Shown here: positions 57,348 to 64,000 of the stretch, one piece after another
Layout of the letters: each line of letters begins with the position of its first letter
Position numbering within the stretch: the first letter of the stretch is position 1
Source: an uncultured bacterium
Lineage (GTDB): Bacteria; Actinomycetota; Coriobacteriia; Coriobacteriales; Coriobacteriaceae
Length of the DNA stretch: 64,000 bases
Direction of reading: 5' to 3'
NCBI GenBank assembly: GCA_905215505.1
Contig: CAJMPU010000014.1
Span: forward strand, 1 to 64,000
Program-made: the position numbers and the translations under genes
The notes under the pieces: model-generated
What the model saw: the letters and a program-made list of their open reading frames with translations, nothing else
The model's database searches: none
Told to the model about the DNA's origin: nothing

Positions 57348-58057
57348 TACTGACCCCTCCTCTCGGAGTTACGACGACGAGGACGGGAAGAGCCCTCGAG
57401 TGCAGGGTTGGGAACAGGCTGGCCCGGGAGCTTCTCGCCCAGGTAGATCCAGACCTTCACGCCGCAAGCGCCCATGGTGGTGCTGGCGACAGCCGTGCCG
57501 TAGTCGATCTTGGCACGGAGGGTGTGCAGAGGCACGCGACCCTCGCGGTACCACTCACGACGGCCCATCTCGGCACCGCCGAGACGACCGGAGCACTGGA
57601 TACGGATACCCTTAGCGCCGGCCTTGCGGGCGGACTGGACAGCCTTGCGCATAGCGCGACGGAAGGCAACGCGGCCCTCGAGCTGCTCGGCGATAGACTG
57701 AGCAACGAGGTTGGCGTCGAGCTCGGGGCGCTTGATCTCGACAACGTCGACGGAGAGCTGGCCCTTGGAGACGCCAGCGACCTTCTCGAGCTCGGTGCGG
57801 AGGGTATCGATCTCGGCACCCTTCTTACCGATGACAACGCCGGGGCGAGCGGTGAGGATAATGACCTTCACCTTGTCGCCAGCGCGCTCGATCTCGACGC
57901 GGGAGACAGCTGCGCGGGAAAGACGCTTCTCGAGGTACTTGCGGATCTCGAGATCGTTACCGAGGGTCTTAGCGTAATCCTTCTCTGCGAACCAGCGGGA
58001 GCGCCAGTTCTCGGTGATGCCAAGACGGAAGCCGGTGGGGTAGACTTTCTGACCCAT
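57347..58057 (-). CDS. rpsC: 30S ribosomal protein S3
   Basis: A 236-residue S3. The KH domain is around residues 60-110 (VIILTARPGVVIGKKGAEIDTLRTELEKV, with the GKKG loop), and the C-terminal domain includes IRIQCSGRLGGAEMGRREWYREGRVPLHTLRAKIDYG. The end is a Pro/Arg-rich tail. It forms part of the mRNA entry site. Confidence 0.98.
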   Translation of the reverse strand: MGQKVYPTGFRLGITENWRSRWFAEKDYAKTLGNDLEIRKYLEKRLSRAAVSRVEIERAGDKVKVIILTARPGVVIGKKGAEIDTLRTELEKVAGVSKGQLSVDVVEIKRPELDANLVAQSIAEQLEGRVAFRRAMRKAVQSARKAGAKGIRIQCSGRLGGAEMGRREWYREGRVPLHTLRAKIDYGTAVASTTMGACGVKVWIYLGEKLPGQPVPNPALEGSSRPRRRNSERRGQ

Positions 58058-58063
58058 ACAGCT

Positions 58064-58435
58064 TTACGCCTCCTTTCGAGGAGCAACGACGACGGTGATG
58101 TGGGAAGTACGCTTCAGAATGCGAGAAGCGGAACCCTTGGCGCGGGGACGGATGCGCTTAAGCGTCGGACCCTCGTCAACATAGGCAGCGGCGACAACCA
58201 GGTTGTCAGCACGCAGACCGTTGTTGTTCTCGGCGTTCGCAACGGCGGAACGGAGAACCTTCTCGACATCCACGGCGACGGCGCGGTCGCAGAAGTGGAG
58301 GATGTCGAAGGCCTGAGCGACAGGCTTGCGGCGGATCAGATCGACCACCAGGCGGGCCTTGCTGGGGGAAACACGCACGTACTTAGCGACGGCGCGAACC
58401 TCGGTGGCCTCAGTTTCAATAGACTTAGTTGCCAT
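58064..58435 (-). CDS. rplV: 50S ribosomal protein L22
   Basis: A 123-residue L22 (AKYVRVSPSKARLVVDLIRRKPVAQAFDILHFCDRAVAVDVEKVLRSAVANAENN; hairpin end LKRIRPRAKGSASRILKRTSHITVVV). It lines the exit tunnel. It lies between rpsS and rpsC. Confidence 0.98.
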   Translation of the reverse strand: MATKSIETEATEVRAVAKYVRVSPSKARLVVDLIRRKPVAQAFDILHFCDRAVAVDVEKVLRSAVANAENNNGLRADNLVVAAAYVDEGPTLKRIRPRAKGSASRILKRTSHITVVVAPRKEA

Positions 58436-58449
58436 TTACGGTTAACCCC

Positions 58450-58710
58450 CTATTTGGCCTTGTGGCCACGGAACGTACGAGTCGGCGCGAACTCGCCGAG
58501 CTTGTGACCAACCATGGACTCGGTAACATACACGGGCACATGCTTGCGGCCGTCGTGGACGGCGATGGTGTGACCAACCATCTCGGGGAAGATGGTGGAC
58601 GCGCGGGACCAGGTCTTCACGACGTCCTTCTTGCCAGCCTCGTTCATCGCGGTGATACGCGAGAGAAGGCGAGTCTCCACGAACGGGCCCTTTTTGAGAC
58701 TTCTGCTCAT
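58450..58710 (-). CDS. rpsS: 30S ribosomal protein S19
   Basis: An 86-residue S19 (MSRSLKKGPFVETRLLSRITAMNEAGKKDVVKTWSRASTIFPEMVGHTIAVHDGRKHVPVYVTESMVGHKLGEFAPTRTF). Full length; 32 bases after rplB. Confidence 0.98.
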   Translation of the reverse strand: MSRSLKKGPFVETRLLSRITAMNEAGKKDVVKTWSRASTIFPEMVGHTIAVHDGRKHVPVYVTESMVGHKLGEFAPTRTFRGHKAK

Positions 58711-58742
58711 AAGTGCTTTCTCCTAAAACTCGGTATCCGAAA

Positions 58743-59573
58743 TTACTTCTTACGGCGACGAATGATGTGCTGGTTCGAGACCTTCTTCTTCTTGCGCGTA
58801 CGAAGGCCCTTCGTCGGCTTACCCCAGGGGGTAACAGAGGGACGACCAGAGGTGTGGTTCTTGCCCTCGCCACCGCCGTGCGGGTGGTCGACAGGGTTCA
58901 TGACGGTACCGCGGACGGTCGGGCGCACGTTCATGTGACGCTTACGGCCGGCCTTGCCGATGACGATGTTGGCGTGATCGGCGTTGCCGACCTCACCGAC
59001 GGTGGCGCGGCAGGTAACGAGGATGCGGCGCATCTCGGAGGAAGGCATACGGACGATAGCGTACTTACCCTCCTTACCCATCAGCTGGCAGGAGTTACCG
59101 GCGGAACGGGCGATAGCGGCGCCCTTACCCGGCTGGAACTCGACAGCGTGGATGAGCGTACCGACGGGGATGTCAGCGAGGGGCAGAGCGTTGCCCGGCT
59201 TGATGTCGGCGTCAGAACCGGACATGATGGTCTGACCGACCTCGAGGCCCTTGGGGGCCAGGATGTAGCGCTTCTCACCGTCAGCGTAGTGCAGCAGAGC
59301 GATGCGAGCGGAACGGTTCGGATCGTACTCGATCGTGGCAACCTTGGCGGGCACGCCGTCCTTGTTGCGCTTGAAGTCGATCACGCGGTAACGACGCTTC
59401 ACGCCGCCGCCCTGGTGGCGGGTGGTGATGCGGCCGTTGTTGTTACGACCGGCCTTCTTGGGCAGGGGCTCGAGAAGAGACTTCTCGGGCTTGGTGCAGG
59501 TGATCTCGGAGAAGTCGGAGATCGTCTGCCAACGCCTACCAGCGGAGGTCGGCTTAAGGTGCTTTACAGCCAT
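58743..59573 (-). CDS. rplB: 50S ribosomal protein L2
   Basis: A 276-residue L2. RGGGVKRRYRVIDFKRNKDGVPAKV-type OB sequence and the peptidyl-transferase motif RPTVRGTVMNPVDHPHGGGEGK with its conserved His are present. The ATG at 59573 follows GAAAGGG and gives MAVKHLKPTSAGRRW; an in-frame extension of 25 codons upstream is not family-like. A 179-base spacer, unusually long for this operon, separates it from rplW. Confidence 0.98.
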   Translation of the reverse strand: MAVKHLKPTSAGRRWQTISDFSEITCTKPEKSLLEPLPKKAGRNNNGRITTRHQGGGVKRRYRVIDFKRNKDGVPAKVATIEYDPNRSARIALLHYADGEKRYILAPKGLEVGQTIMSGSDADIKPGNALPLADIPVGTLIHAVEFQPGKGAAIARSAGNSCQLMGKEGKYAIVRMPSSEMRRILVTCRATVGEVGNADHANIVIGKAGRKRHMNVRPTVRGTVMNPVDHPHGGGEGKNHTSGRPSVTPWGKPTKGLRTRKKKKVSNQHIIRRRKK

Positions 59574-59652
59574 TACAATCCCTTTCAATAGGAATCCGTT
59601 AGCCATCGCAGACAGGGATTCGAGGTTCTGCCTCGGGTGCGATGACACCGGA

Positions 59653-59677
59653 CGTATACACGGTTCCGGGCGTGTCC
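59653..59677 (-). promoter_or_regulatory. Duplicated 25-base motif, copy upstream of rplB
   Basis: On the minus strand this reads GGACACGCCCG, two bases, then ACCGTGTATAC. The same motif (GGATACGCCCG ... GCCGTGTATAC) occurs at 61518-61542 upstream of rplC, with 20 or more of 25 positions shared. It overlaps a small GGGCGT / ACGCCC hairpin. The matching positions before the two longest leaders of the operon suggest a promoter or a shared regulatory site. Confidence 0.5.
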
Positions 59678-59698
59678 ATTTTATACGCCCAAAACCTT

Positions 59699-59734
59699 GA
59701 GCTCCCGCCTCCCCTATTTGGGAGGCATGAGCTC
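59699..59734 (-). other. Hairpin in the rplW-rplB spacer
   Basis: GAGCTC plus GCCTCCC pairs with GGGAGGC plus GAGCTC (36 bases in all, two mismatched bases each side, 6-base loop). It lies 18 bases after the rplW stop. No U run follows at once, so it may be an attenuator or processing site in the long rplW-rplB spacer. Confidence 0.65.
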
Positions 59735-59752
59735 ACTCAACAACAGCGAGTC

Positions 59753-60040
59753 TTAGGCCTGGTTGCCAAAGACCTCGATGGTGTCGCCCTCGGCCAGCGT
59801 GACGATGGCCTTCTTCCAAGAACGGGTCTTGCCGGCGACATAGCGCACGCGCTTGGTCTTGGGCTTGACCGTCAGGGTGTTCACGCGAACGACCTTGACG
59901 CCGAAGATCTCCTCGACAGCGTCCTTGATCTGATACTTGTTAGCATCCTTGGCGACCTCGAACGTGTACTTGTTCTGCTCCATACCGGAGAAGGAACGCT
60001 CGGACACGATCGGACGGATGATGATCTCGTGGGCGGTCAT
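59753..60040 (-). CDS. rplW: 50S ribosomal protein L23
   Basis: A 95-residue L23 (EIIIRPIVSERSFSGMEQNKYTFEVAKDANKYQIKDAVEEIFGVKVVRVNTLTVKPKTKRV). It sits at the tunnel exit and binds trigger factor and SRP. It abuts rplD with no spacer. Confidence 0.98.
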   Translation of the reverse strand: MTAHEIIIRPIVSERSFSGMEQNKYTFEVAKDANKYQIKDAVEEIFGVKVVRVNTLTVKPKTKRVRYVAGKTRSWKKAIVTLAEGDTIEVFGNQA

Positions 60041-60667
60041 TTATGCAAGCACCTCCCCGAAGTGAGCGGCGATGTCGGCGGGCATCAGCACAGCGTTGTT
60101 GTTGACGAGATCGTAGGTGTTGGCCTCGTCGGCGGTGATGATGAACGTCTTGGGAATGTTGCGGAACGACAGGTAAGCGTTGACGTCCTCGTCGCGAACG
60201 ATGATGGTCAGACGCTTGCCCTCAAGGCCGAGAGCCTTGAGCATGGCGACGGCAGCCTTGGTGGAAGGCTTCTCGAAGCCGTAGTCGTCGACGAGCACGA
60301 GCTCGCCATCGGCCAGCTTGGCGGACAGCGCGGAGCGCATAGCCAGCTTGACCTCCTTGTTGTTCATACGCTTAGCGTAGGAACGGGGCTTGGGGGCGAA
60401 GACAACGCCACCGTGACGCCACTGGGCAGCACGGATGGAACCCTGGCGGGCACGGCCGGTGCCCTTCTGACGCCAAGGCTTCTTGCCGCCACCGGAAACC
60501 TCAGAGCGACCCTTAGCAGACTGGGTGCCCTGACGCCAAGAGGCCATCTGGCACTTGACGATGTGGTGCATAACGTGGATGTTCGGCTCGATGCCGTACA
60601 CCTCAGCGGCGAGCTCGGCCTCGGCGACCTTCTTGCCCTCGCTGTTCTTTACTTCAAACTTTGCCAT
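60041..60667 (-). CDS. rplD: 50S ribosomal protein L4
   Basis: A 208-residue L4 with the tunnel loop GRSEVSGGGKKPWRQKGTGRARQGSIRAAQWRHGGVVFAPKPRSYAKRMNNK. L4 represses the S10 operon in gammaproteobacteria; no equivalent leader was tested here. It is followed at once by rplW. Confidence 0.98.
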   Translation of the reverse strand: MAKFEVKNSEGKKVAEAELAAEVYGIEPNIHVMHHIVKCQMASWRQGTQSAKGRSEVSGGGKKPWRQKGTGRARQGSIRAAQWRHGGVVFAPKPRSYAKRMNNKEVKLAMRSALSAKLADGELVLVDDYGFEKPSTKAAVAMLKALGLEGKRLTIIVRDEDVNAYLSFRNIPKTFIITADEANTYDLVNNNAVLMPADIAAHFGEVLA

Positions 60668-60713
60668 TTAAGTGTTCTCCTTGGTATGACGCTGGGCTAA
60701 ATGGGCTGGGCCC

Positions 60714-61334
60714 TTAGGCCATACGGATGGCGACGAGACCATTCTTGGCACCCGGGACAGCGCCCTTGACCAAGATGAGGTTCTGCTCGGCATCGATGCG
60801 GACAACGGAAAGGTTCTTGACGGTAACGCGCTCGTTACCCATGTGACCGGCCATCTTGACGCCCTTGAGGACGCGCGCAGGATAGGCGCACTGACCGATA
60901 GAACCGGGGTGACGCTGGAAGTGAGAACCATGCGTCATAGGACCGCGGCGCTGACCCCAGCGCTTGATGCGACCCTGGAAGCCCTTACCCTTGGAGGTAC
61001 CGATGACGTCGACCTTCTCGACATCAGCGAAATCAGCGACGGTGACGACCTCGCCGACCTTGTGCTCCTCGCCGTTCTCGACGCGGACCTCACGAAGGAA
61101 ACGGACAGGCTCGACGCCAGCCTTGGCGAAGTGACCAGCCATGGGCTTGTTCACGTTCTTGGCCTTGATGTCGCCGAAACCGATCTGGACGGCGTCATAG
61201 CCGTCGGTTGCCTGAGTTTTAACCTGCGAGACAGCGCAGGGGCCAGCCTGGATGACCGTGACGGGAACGACGTTATCGTCCTCGTCCCAAACCTGGGTCA
61301 TGCCAATCTTGCGGCCGAGAATCATGCTGATCAA
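60714..61334 (-). CDS. rplC: 50S ribosomal protein L3
   Basis: A 206-residue L3 (MILGRKIGMTQVWDEDDNVVPVTVIQAGPC; GTSKGKGFQGRIKRWGQRRGPMTHGSHFQRHPGSIGQCAYPARVLKGVKMAGHMGNERVTVKNL). The start is either TTG at 61334 (LISMILGRK, with GGGA 7 bases before) or ATG at 61325; both are possible. It is the first gene of the block. rpsJ, which normally precedes rplC, is not found upstream. Confidence 0.95.
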   Translation of the reverse strand: MISMILGRKIGMTQVWDEDDNVVPVTVIQAGPCAVSQVKTQATDGYDAVQIGFGDIKAKNVNKPMAGHFAKAGVEPVRFLREVRVENGEEHKVGEVVTVADFADVEKVDVIGTSKGKGFQGRIKRWGQRRGPMTHGSHFQRHPGSIGQCAYPARVLKGVKMAGHMGNERVTVKNLSVVRIDAEQNLILVKGAVPGAKNGLVAIRMA

Positions 61335-61517
61335 GATATGATCCCAACTCTCGCGTGGTCTTGGGACAATGCGTACACCACCGAGCGTACGCCCCTAGAG
61401 GACCACTACTTACACGACGTGCTCCCCAGTCTTGTATTGCGCCCGGACTACCTGACAACCCTATTAAGCAGGCATTTTGTCCAGCCAGAATACTCCCCTG
61501 GTTACACACAGCTGTTT

Positions 61518-61542
61518 AGTATACACGGCTGCGGGCGTATCC
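61518..61542 (-). promoter_or_regulatory. Duplicated 25-base motif, copy upstream of rplC
   Basis: On the minus strand it reads GGATACGCCCG, two bases, then GCCGTGTATACT, matching the copy upstream of rplB. Its TATACT could be a -10 box about 180 bases before the rplC start. An alternative promoter is TTGTCA-N16-TACAAG closer to the gene. Confidence 0.45.
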
Positions 61543-61595
61543 ATCGAGATTCATATTTCACTCACATTGTTTACGCAGGTAAAGTGCGTGGATGG

Positions 61596-61746
61596 CTCCC
61601 GAGCACGGCGGAGGGCCGGAGAAATATATTAAGGTCCCAGCTCTACAGTCCTGCGCAAGACGGAGAGCACATTAAGTGCTCTCCTTTGCGTGCGGAACTC
61701 GCGATGACCTTAATATATTTCTCCGGCCCTCCGCCATGCTCGGGAG
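61596..61746. repeat. Palindromic element, copy 2 (conserved core, private arms)
   Basis: Arms 61596-61636 and 61706-61746 are complementary at 40 of 41 positions. The 69-base interior carries ACAGTCCTGC, then the stem GGAGAGCAC / GTGCTCTCC with loop ATTAA (61662-61684), then GTGCGGAACTCGCGA, all shared with the element at 20851-20968 in reverse orientation. The arms (containing AAATATATTAAGG) are not shared. It lies between the histidine phosphatase gene (ending 61785, minus) and the rplC leader. Confidence 0.88.
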
Positions 61747-61784
61747 ACGACACGTTGATGTCTGCTTAACTCTGCTCGTTCAAG

Positions 61785-62411
61785 CTAATGACTTTGTTGG
61801 GGGTCCACTATTTGCTGAAGGGTAAACTTGCATTGGGACCTGTCGCTCTCTCCTTGCAAATCTTCCTCGTCAAAATCGAAAATCATGATGGCGCAGTTGG
61901 GGAGTTTTGTTGGGAGCTCGAAACCCTCTGGGGCTGCAGCCTTGATGAATTGGCGGCTGGCGCTGCCGTGGCTTACTGCTAGGAGGGTTTCGATGCCCTC
62001 GGCGCCCATGAGATTGGTAAGGGTACCTACCATGCGTTCTTGCAGCGCCTGGCTTCCTTCTCCTCCGAAGGTGACCAGGTCCTCGCCCGGATCCCAGACG
62101 TCGGTGGGTAGCGCGTCGTGGGGGCCCTCTTCGAAGCTGCCGTAGCTACGCTCGATGATGCCTTCGCAGGGCTCGACTGCTGCGTCCGGACCGAGGAGCT
62201 CGGTTGCGACAAGACTTGCCGTGTCCATGGCTCGGCCTAAGGGCGAAGAGACCACTTTGTCGGGAACGACGCCGTGGGCTTTGAGCGATGCGGCTGCCAT
62301 TCCCGCTTGTTTGCGGCCCAGGTCGGTCAACGGTGAATCGCAGCGGCCCTGGACGAGCTTTTTGACGTTGAATTCCGTCTGGCCATGGCGGAGCAGATAC
62401 AGCCTCTTCAT
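61785..62411 (-). CDS. Histidine phosphatase (phosphoglycerate mutase-like) family protein
   Basis: A 208-residue protein with the phosphohistidine motif LYLLRHGQTEFN (RHG) at the start, SPLGRAMDTASLVA, the catalytic Glu region IIERSYGSFEEG, and AVSHGSASRQFIKAA with the second His. The family includes phosphatases of sugar phosphates and cofactors; no specific substrate can be named. The ATG at 62411 follows AAGGGGAG and the protein then starts MKRLYLLRHG. Confidence 0.88.
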   Translation of the reverse strand: MKRLYLLRHGQTEFNVKKLVQGRCDSPLTDLGRKQAGMAAASLKAHGVVPDKVVSSPLGRAMDTASLVATELLGPDAAVEPCEGIIERSYGSFEEGPHDALPTDVWDPGEDLVTFGGEGSQALQERMVGTLTNLMGAEGIETLLAVSHGSASRQFIKAAAPEGFELPTKLPNCAIMIFDFDEEDLQGESDRSQCKFTLQQIVDPQQSH

Positions 62412-62450
62412 GTTCTCCCCTTCTGTATACATTGCCTTGCCGGCACAGCC

Positions 62451-63605
62451 CTACTCTTGGGTACGGCCTACGTAGTCTTCGTCGATCGTGATCTTGGCGA
62501 CCGACTTGGGATATTCCGATTCGACCCGTTTCGCCAACGCGCGCTTCAGGTCCTCGGCGCTCATCGCCAAATCCGAGGGACGTACGCAGTCAAAGATCAC
62601 GTTGGTATGCGTGGGGCCCGGAACACAGCGTAGGTCGTGGATCGAGAGGCGGCTATCAATCTCTTGAGCCATAGCGTTGATGCGCAGACGCATGCTCGCC
62701 ACCTTTGGATCGTCGGTCACGATGGGATCGTAATGGAGCGTGACGATCATGCCGTCTTCGACCCTAAACGACTGCTCGATGTTATCGAGCGTGTCATGGC
62801 TTTTCAGCGGGCTGGCCTCGGCTGCCATCTCGGCGTGAGCGCTTGCGAACTTCCTGCCCGGGCCGTAGTCGTGAACCATCAAATCGTGAACGCCCAAAAC
62901 GCCGGGGTAGCTCATAATCTTGTCTCGAATGTGCTTGACCAGCTTAGGGTCGGGTGCCTGGCCCAAAAGCGGGCTCACCGTATCCTGGATGAGCTCAAAG
63001 CCGCTCCAGCCAATATAGGCGCCAACGGCAAGGCCGACCCATGCGTCAAGATTGATGTGCGTCACCTGCGAAACAATTGCGCACGCCAGCACGGCGCCCG
63101 TAGCTAGGACATCGTTCTTTGAGTCCTGAGCGGTCGCATGCAGCGTCTCGGACTCAATGCGATCGCCGAGCTTTTGGTTGAGGGCCGCCATCCAGAGCTT
63201 AACAATCATCGAAAGCACCAAGACTGCCACCAGGGCAAGCGAGAACTCGACAGGTTCGGGGTGGATGATGCGCTCAACCGAGGACTTCACCAGCTCAACG
63301 CCAATCAGCAGCACGAGCGCCGCCACGACCAGACCCGAGAGATACTCGTAGCGGCCATGTCCGTAAGGATGCTCGGGGTCGGCCGGCTTGCCCGCCAGCT
63401 TAAAGCCAAGCACGCTCACGATGTTCGAGCTGGCATCGGACAGGTTGTTCATGGCATCCGCCACAATCGAAACCGATCCCGACAGCACGCCAATTACGCC
63501 CTTTGCAGCGCATAGTGCCACATTGGCGAGAATACACACTATGCCCGTCAACGTTCCCACGCGCGCACGGTCGCCCTGCGCACGACGAACAATCCACTCA
63601 ACCAT
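62451..63605 (-). CDS. Cation diffusion facilitator family transporter
   Basis: A 384-residue CDF protein. Six hydrophobic segments lie in the N-terminal 220 residues. The metal sites are DAMNNLSDASSN in TM2 and HPYGHGRYEYLSG after TM2-3, with ATGAVLACAIVSQVTHINLDAWVGLAVG in TM5. The C-terminal cytoplasmic domain (about 225-384) contains VHDLMVHDYGPGRKFASAHAEM, and a second CDF-C-like stretch follows. It exports divalent cations such as Zn2+ or Mn2+. It is 40 bases upstream of the phosphatase gene on the same strand. Confidence 0.92.
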   Translation of the reverse strand: MVEWIVRRAQGDRARVGTLTGIVCILANVALCAAKGVIGVLSGSVSIVADAMNNLSDASSNIVSVLGFKLAGKPADPEHPYGHGRYEYLSGLVVAALVLLIGVELVKSSVERIIHPEPVEFSLALVAVLVLSMIVKLWMAALNQKLGDRIESETLHATAQDSKNDVLATGAVLACAIVSQVTHINLDAWVGLAVGAYIGWSGFELIQDTVSPLLGQAPDPKLVKHIRDKIMSYPGVLGVHDLMVHDYGPGRKFASAHAEMAAEASPLKSHDTLDNIEQSFRVEDGMIVTLHYDPIVTDDPKVASMRLRINAMAQEIDSRLSIHDLRCVPGPTHTNVIFDCVRPSDLAMSAEDLKRALAKRVESEYPKSVAKITIDEDYVGRTQE

Positions 63606-63684
63606 CTATATCCGCCCCCACGGTACTACCTATATATCTATTGCTCAAACGGATTGTAGTGTAGCCACTTTGCCCCACAGATAC

Positions 63685-63717
63685 AAAAAGGCCGCAACCC
63701 ACACGGGCCACGGCCTT
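63685..63717 (-). terminator. Terminator of the partial PTS gene
   Basis: GGCCG pairs with CGGCC (63690-63694 with 63711-63715), with CCC/GGG inside, followed on the minus strand by five U residues (63685-63689). It is 38 bases after the stop of the gene running off the window. Confidence 0.75.
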
Positions 63718-63754
63718 GGAACATGACAAAGAAATCGCCCTTTGTCGCACAGGT

Positions 63755-64000
63755 TTATGCGCTTGCTTCGGCCACGCTCTTCGAGGTTTCGGGTGAATCA
63801 GCTCCGTCCCCCGTCGTCTGCCCCTTCGCCGGCACCACGCCAAAGCAGTAGCTCAGCGCCGCCGACACCGCAAATGCCACACTGCCGGCAACGCAGCACC
63901 ACAGCAGGTTCGAGATGCCGCCCGTGGCAAAGCCAATGACCATGAGGACATTCGTCATGCCGATGGTATAGGCCGTAACGTGGCCCACGGCCGCAACAAG
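63755..64000 (-). CDS. C-terminus of a probable PTS sugar permease (partial)
   Basis: A minus-strand frame open to the window end reads LVAAVGHVTAYTIGMTNVLMVIGFATGGISNLLWCCVAGSVAFAVSAALSYCFGVVPAKG... and ends ETSKSVAEASA. The two hydrophobic helices and the end AALSYCFG resemble the last helices of glucose/beta-glucoside-type PTS EIIC domains, with a short polar tail where an EIIA linker can occur. The EIIB and most of EIIC, if present, are outside the window, so the assignment is tentative. Confidence 0.5.
   Translation of the reverse strand, partial: LVAAVGHVTAYTIGMTNVLMVIGFATGGISNLLWCCVAGSVAFAVSAALSYCFGVVPAKGQTTGDGADSPETSKSVAEASA

Overview
The window looks like chromosome of a Coriobacteriia actinobacterium, most like a human-gut Collinsella. 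The reasons are moderately high GC, Gram-positive style ribosome binding sites, an actinobacterial ribosomal gene set (Zn-type S14 and L36), a mannose-family PTS, and an anaerobic purine-degradation cluster of the kind known from gut anaerobes. This is inference from gene content; no 16S gene or tRNA is present.

Layout. 1-2,900: the tail of a Thr-Pro-rich protein, argR, a family 2 glycosyltransferase and truA. 2,916-12,736 (all minus): the distal spc and alpha operons, read in transcription order as rplE-rpsN-rpsH-rplF-rplR-rpsE-rpmD-rplO-secY-adk-map-infA-rpmJ-rpsM-rpsK-rpsD-rpoA-rplQ. 55,486-61,334 (all minus): the proximal half, rplC-rplD-rplW-rplB-rpsS-rplV-rpsC-rplP-rpmC-rpsQ-rplN-rplX. 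rplX and rplE are normally neighbours. Here about 42.7 kb of metabolic and mobile DNA separates them, and rpsJ is absent from its usual place before rplC.

13,000-39,630 is mostly the selenium-dependent molybdenum hydroxylase / anaerobic uric-acid cluster: an XdhC-family gene, yqeB, yqeC, a hydantoinase (hyuA type), the YgfJ/MocA nucleotidyltransferase, ygeW, ygeY, ygeX, a YheO-like regulator, then a xanthine dehydrogenase, a polyferredoxin, ygfK, ssnA, an NCS2 purine permease, a second YheO-like regulator and a RidA protein. Together they suggest import of oxidised purines, Mo/Se hydroxylase chemistry, ring opening, and a last step at 2,3-diaminopropionate that gives pyruvate and ammonia. RidA may clear the 2-aminoacrylate intermediate. 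A 5.5 kb accessory stretch (23.2-28.7 kb) interrupts the cluster. It carries a one-pass membrane protein, a DUF4143-type ATPase with a 33-bp-period repeat array upstream, and a more AT-rich trio that includes an XRE regulator with a membrane-like tail.

39,900-46,300 holds a U32 peptidase-family protein, a pseudouridine synthase, a three-unit hairpin array, a DeoR regulator with an oxidoreductase, and IS200/DegV debris. 46,300-53,810 is a Lev-type PTS operon with a ROK fructokinase, a GH172 (DUF2961) enzyme and a LevR-like activator whose AAA+ core has lost the sigma-54 contact loop. 54,000-54,930 is a broken nucleosidase gene fused to IS3 debris. After the proximal ribosomal genes come a histidine phosphatase, a cation diffusion facilitator, and the C-terminus of a probable PTS permease that runs off the end.

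Intergenic DNA is unusually rich in long inverted repeats. The most striking is a two-copy element (20,851-20,968 and 61,596-61,746) with a near-identical core but outer arms that are self-complementary within each copy and different between copies.
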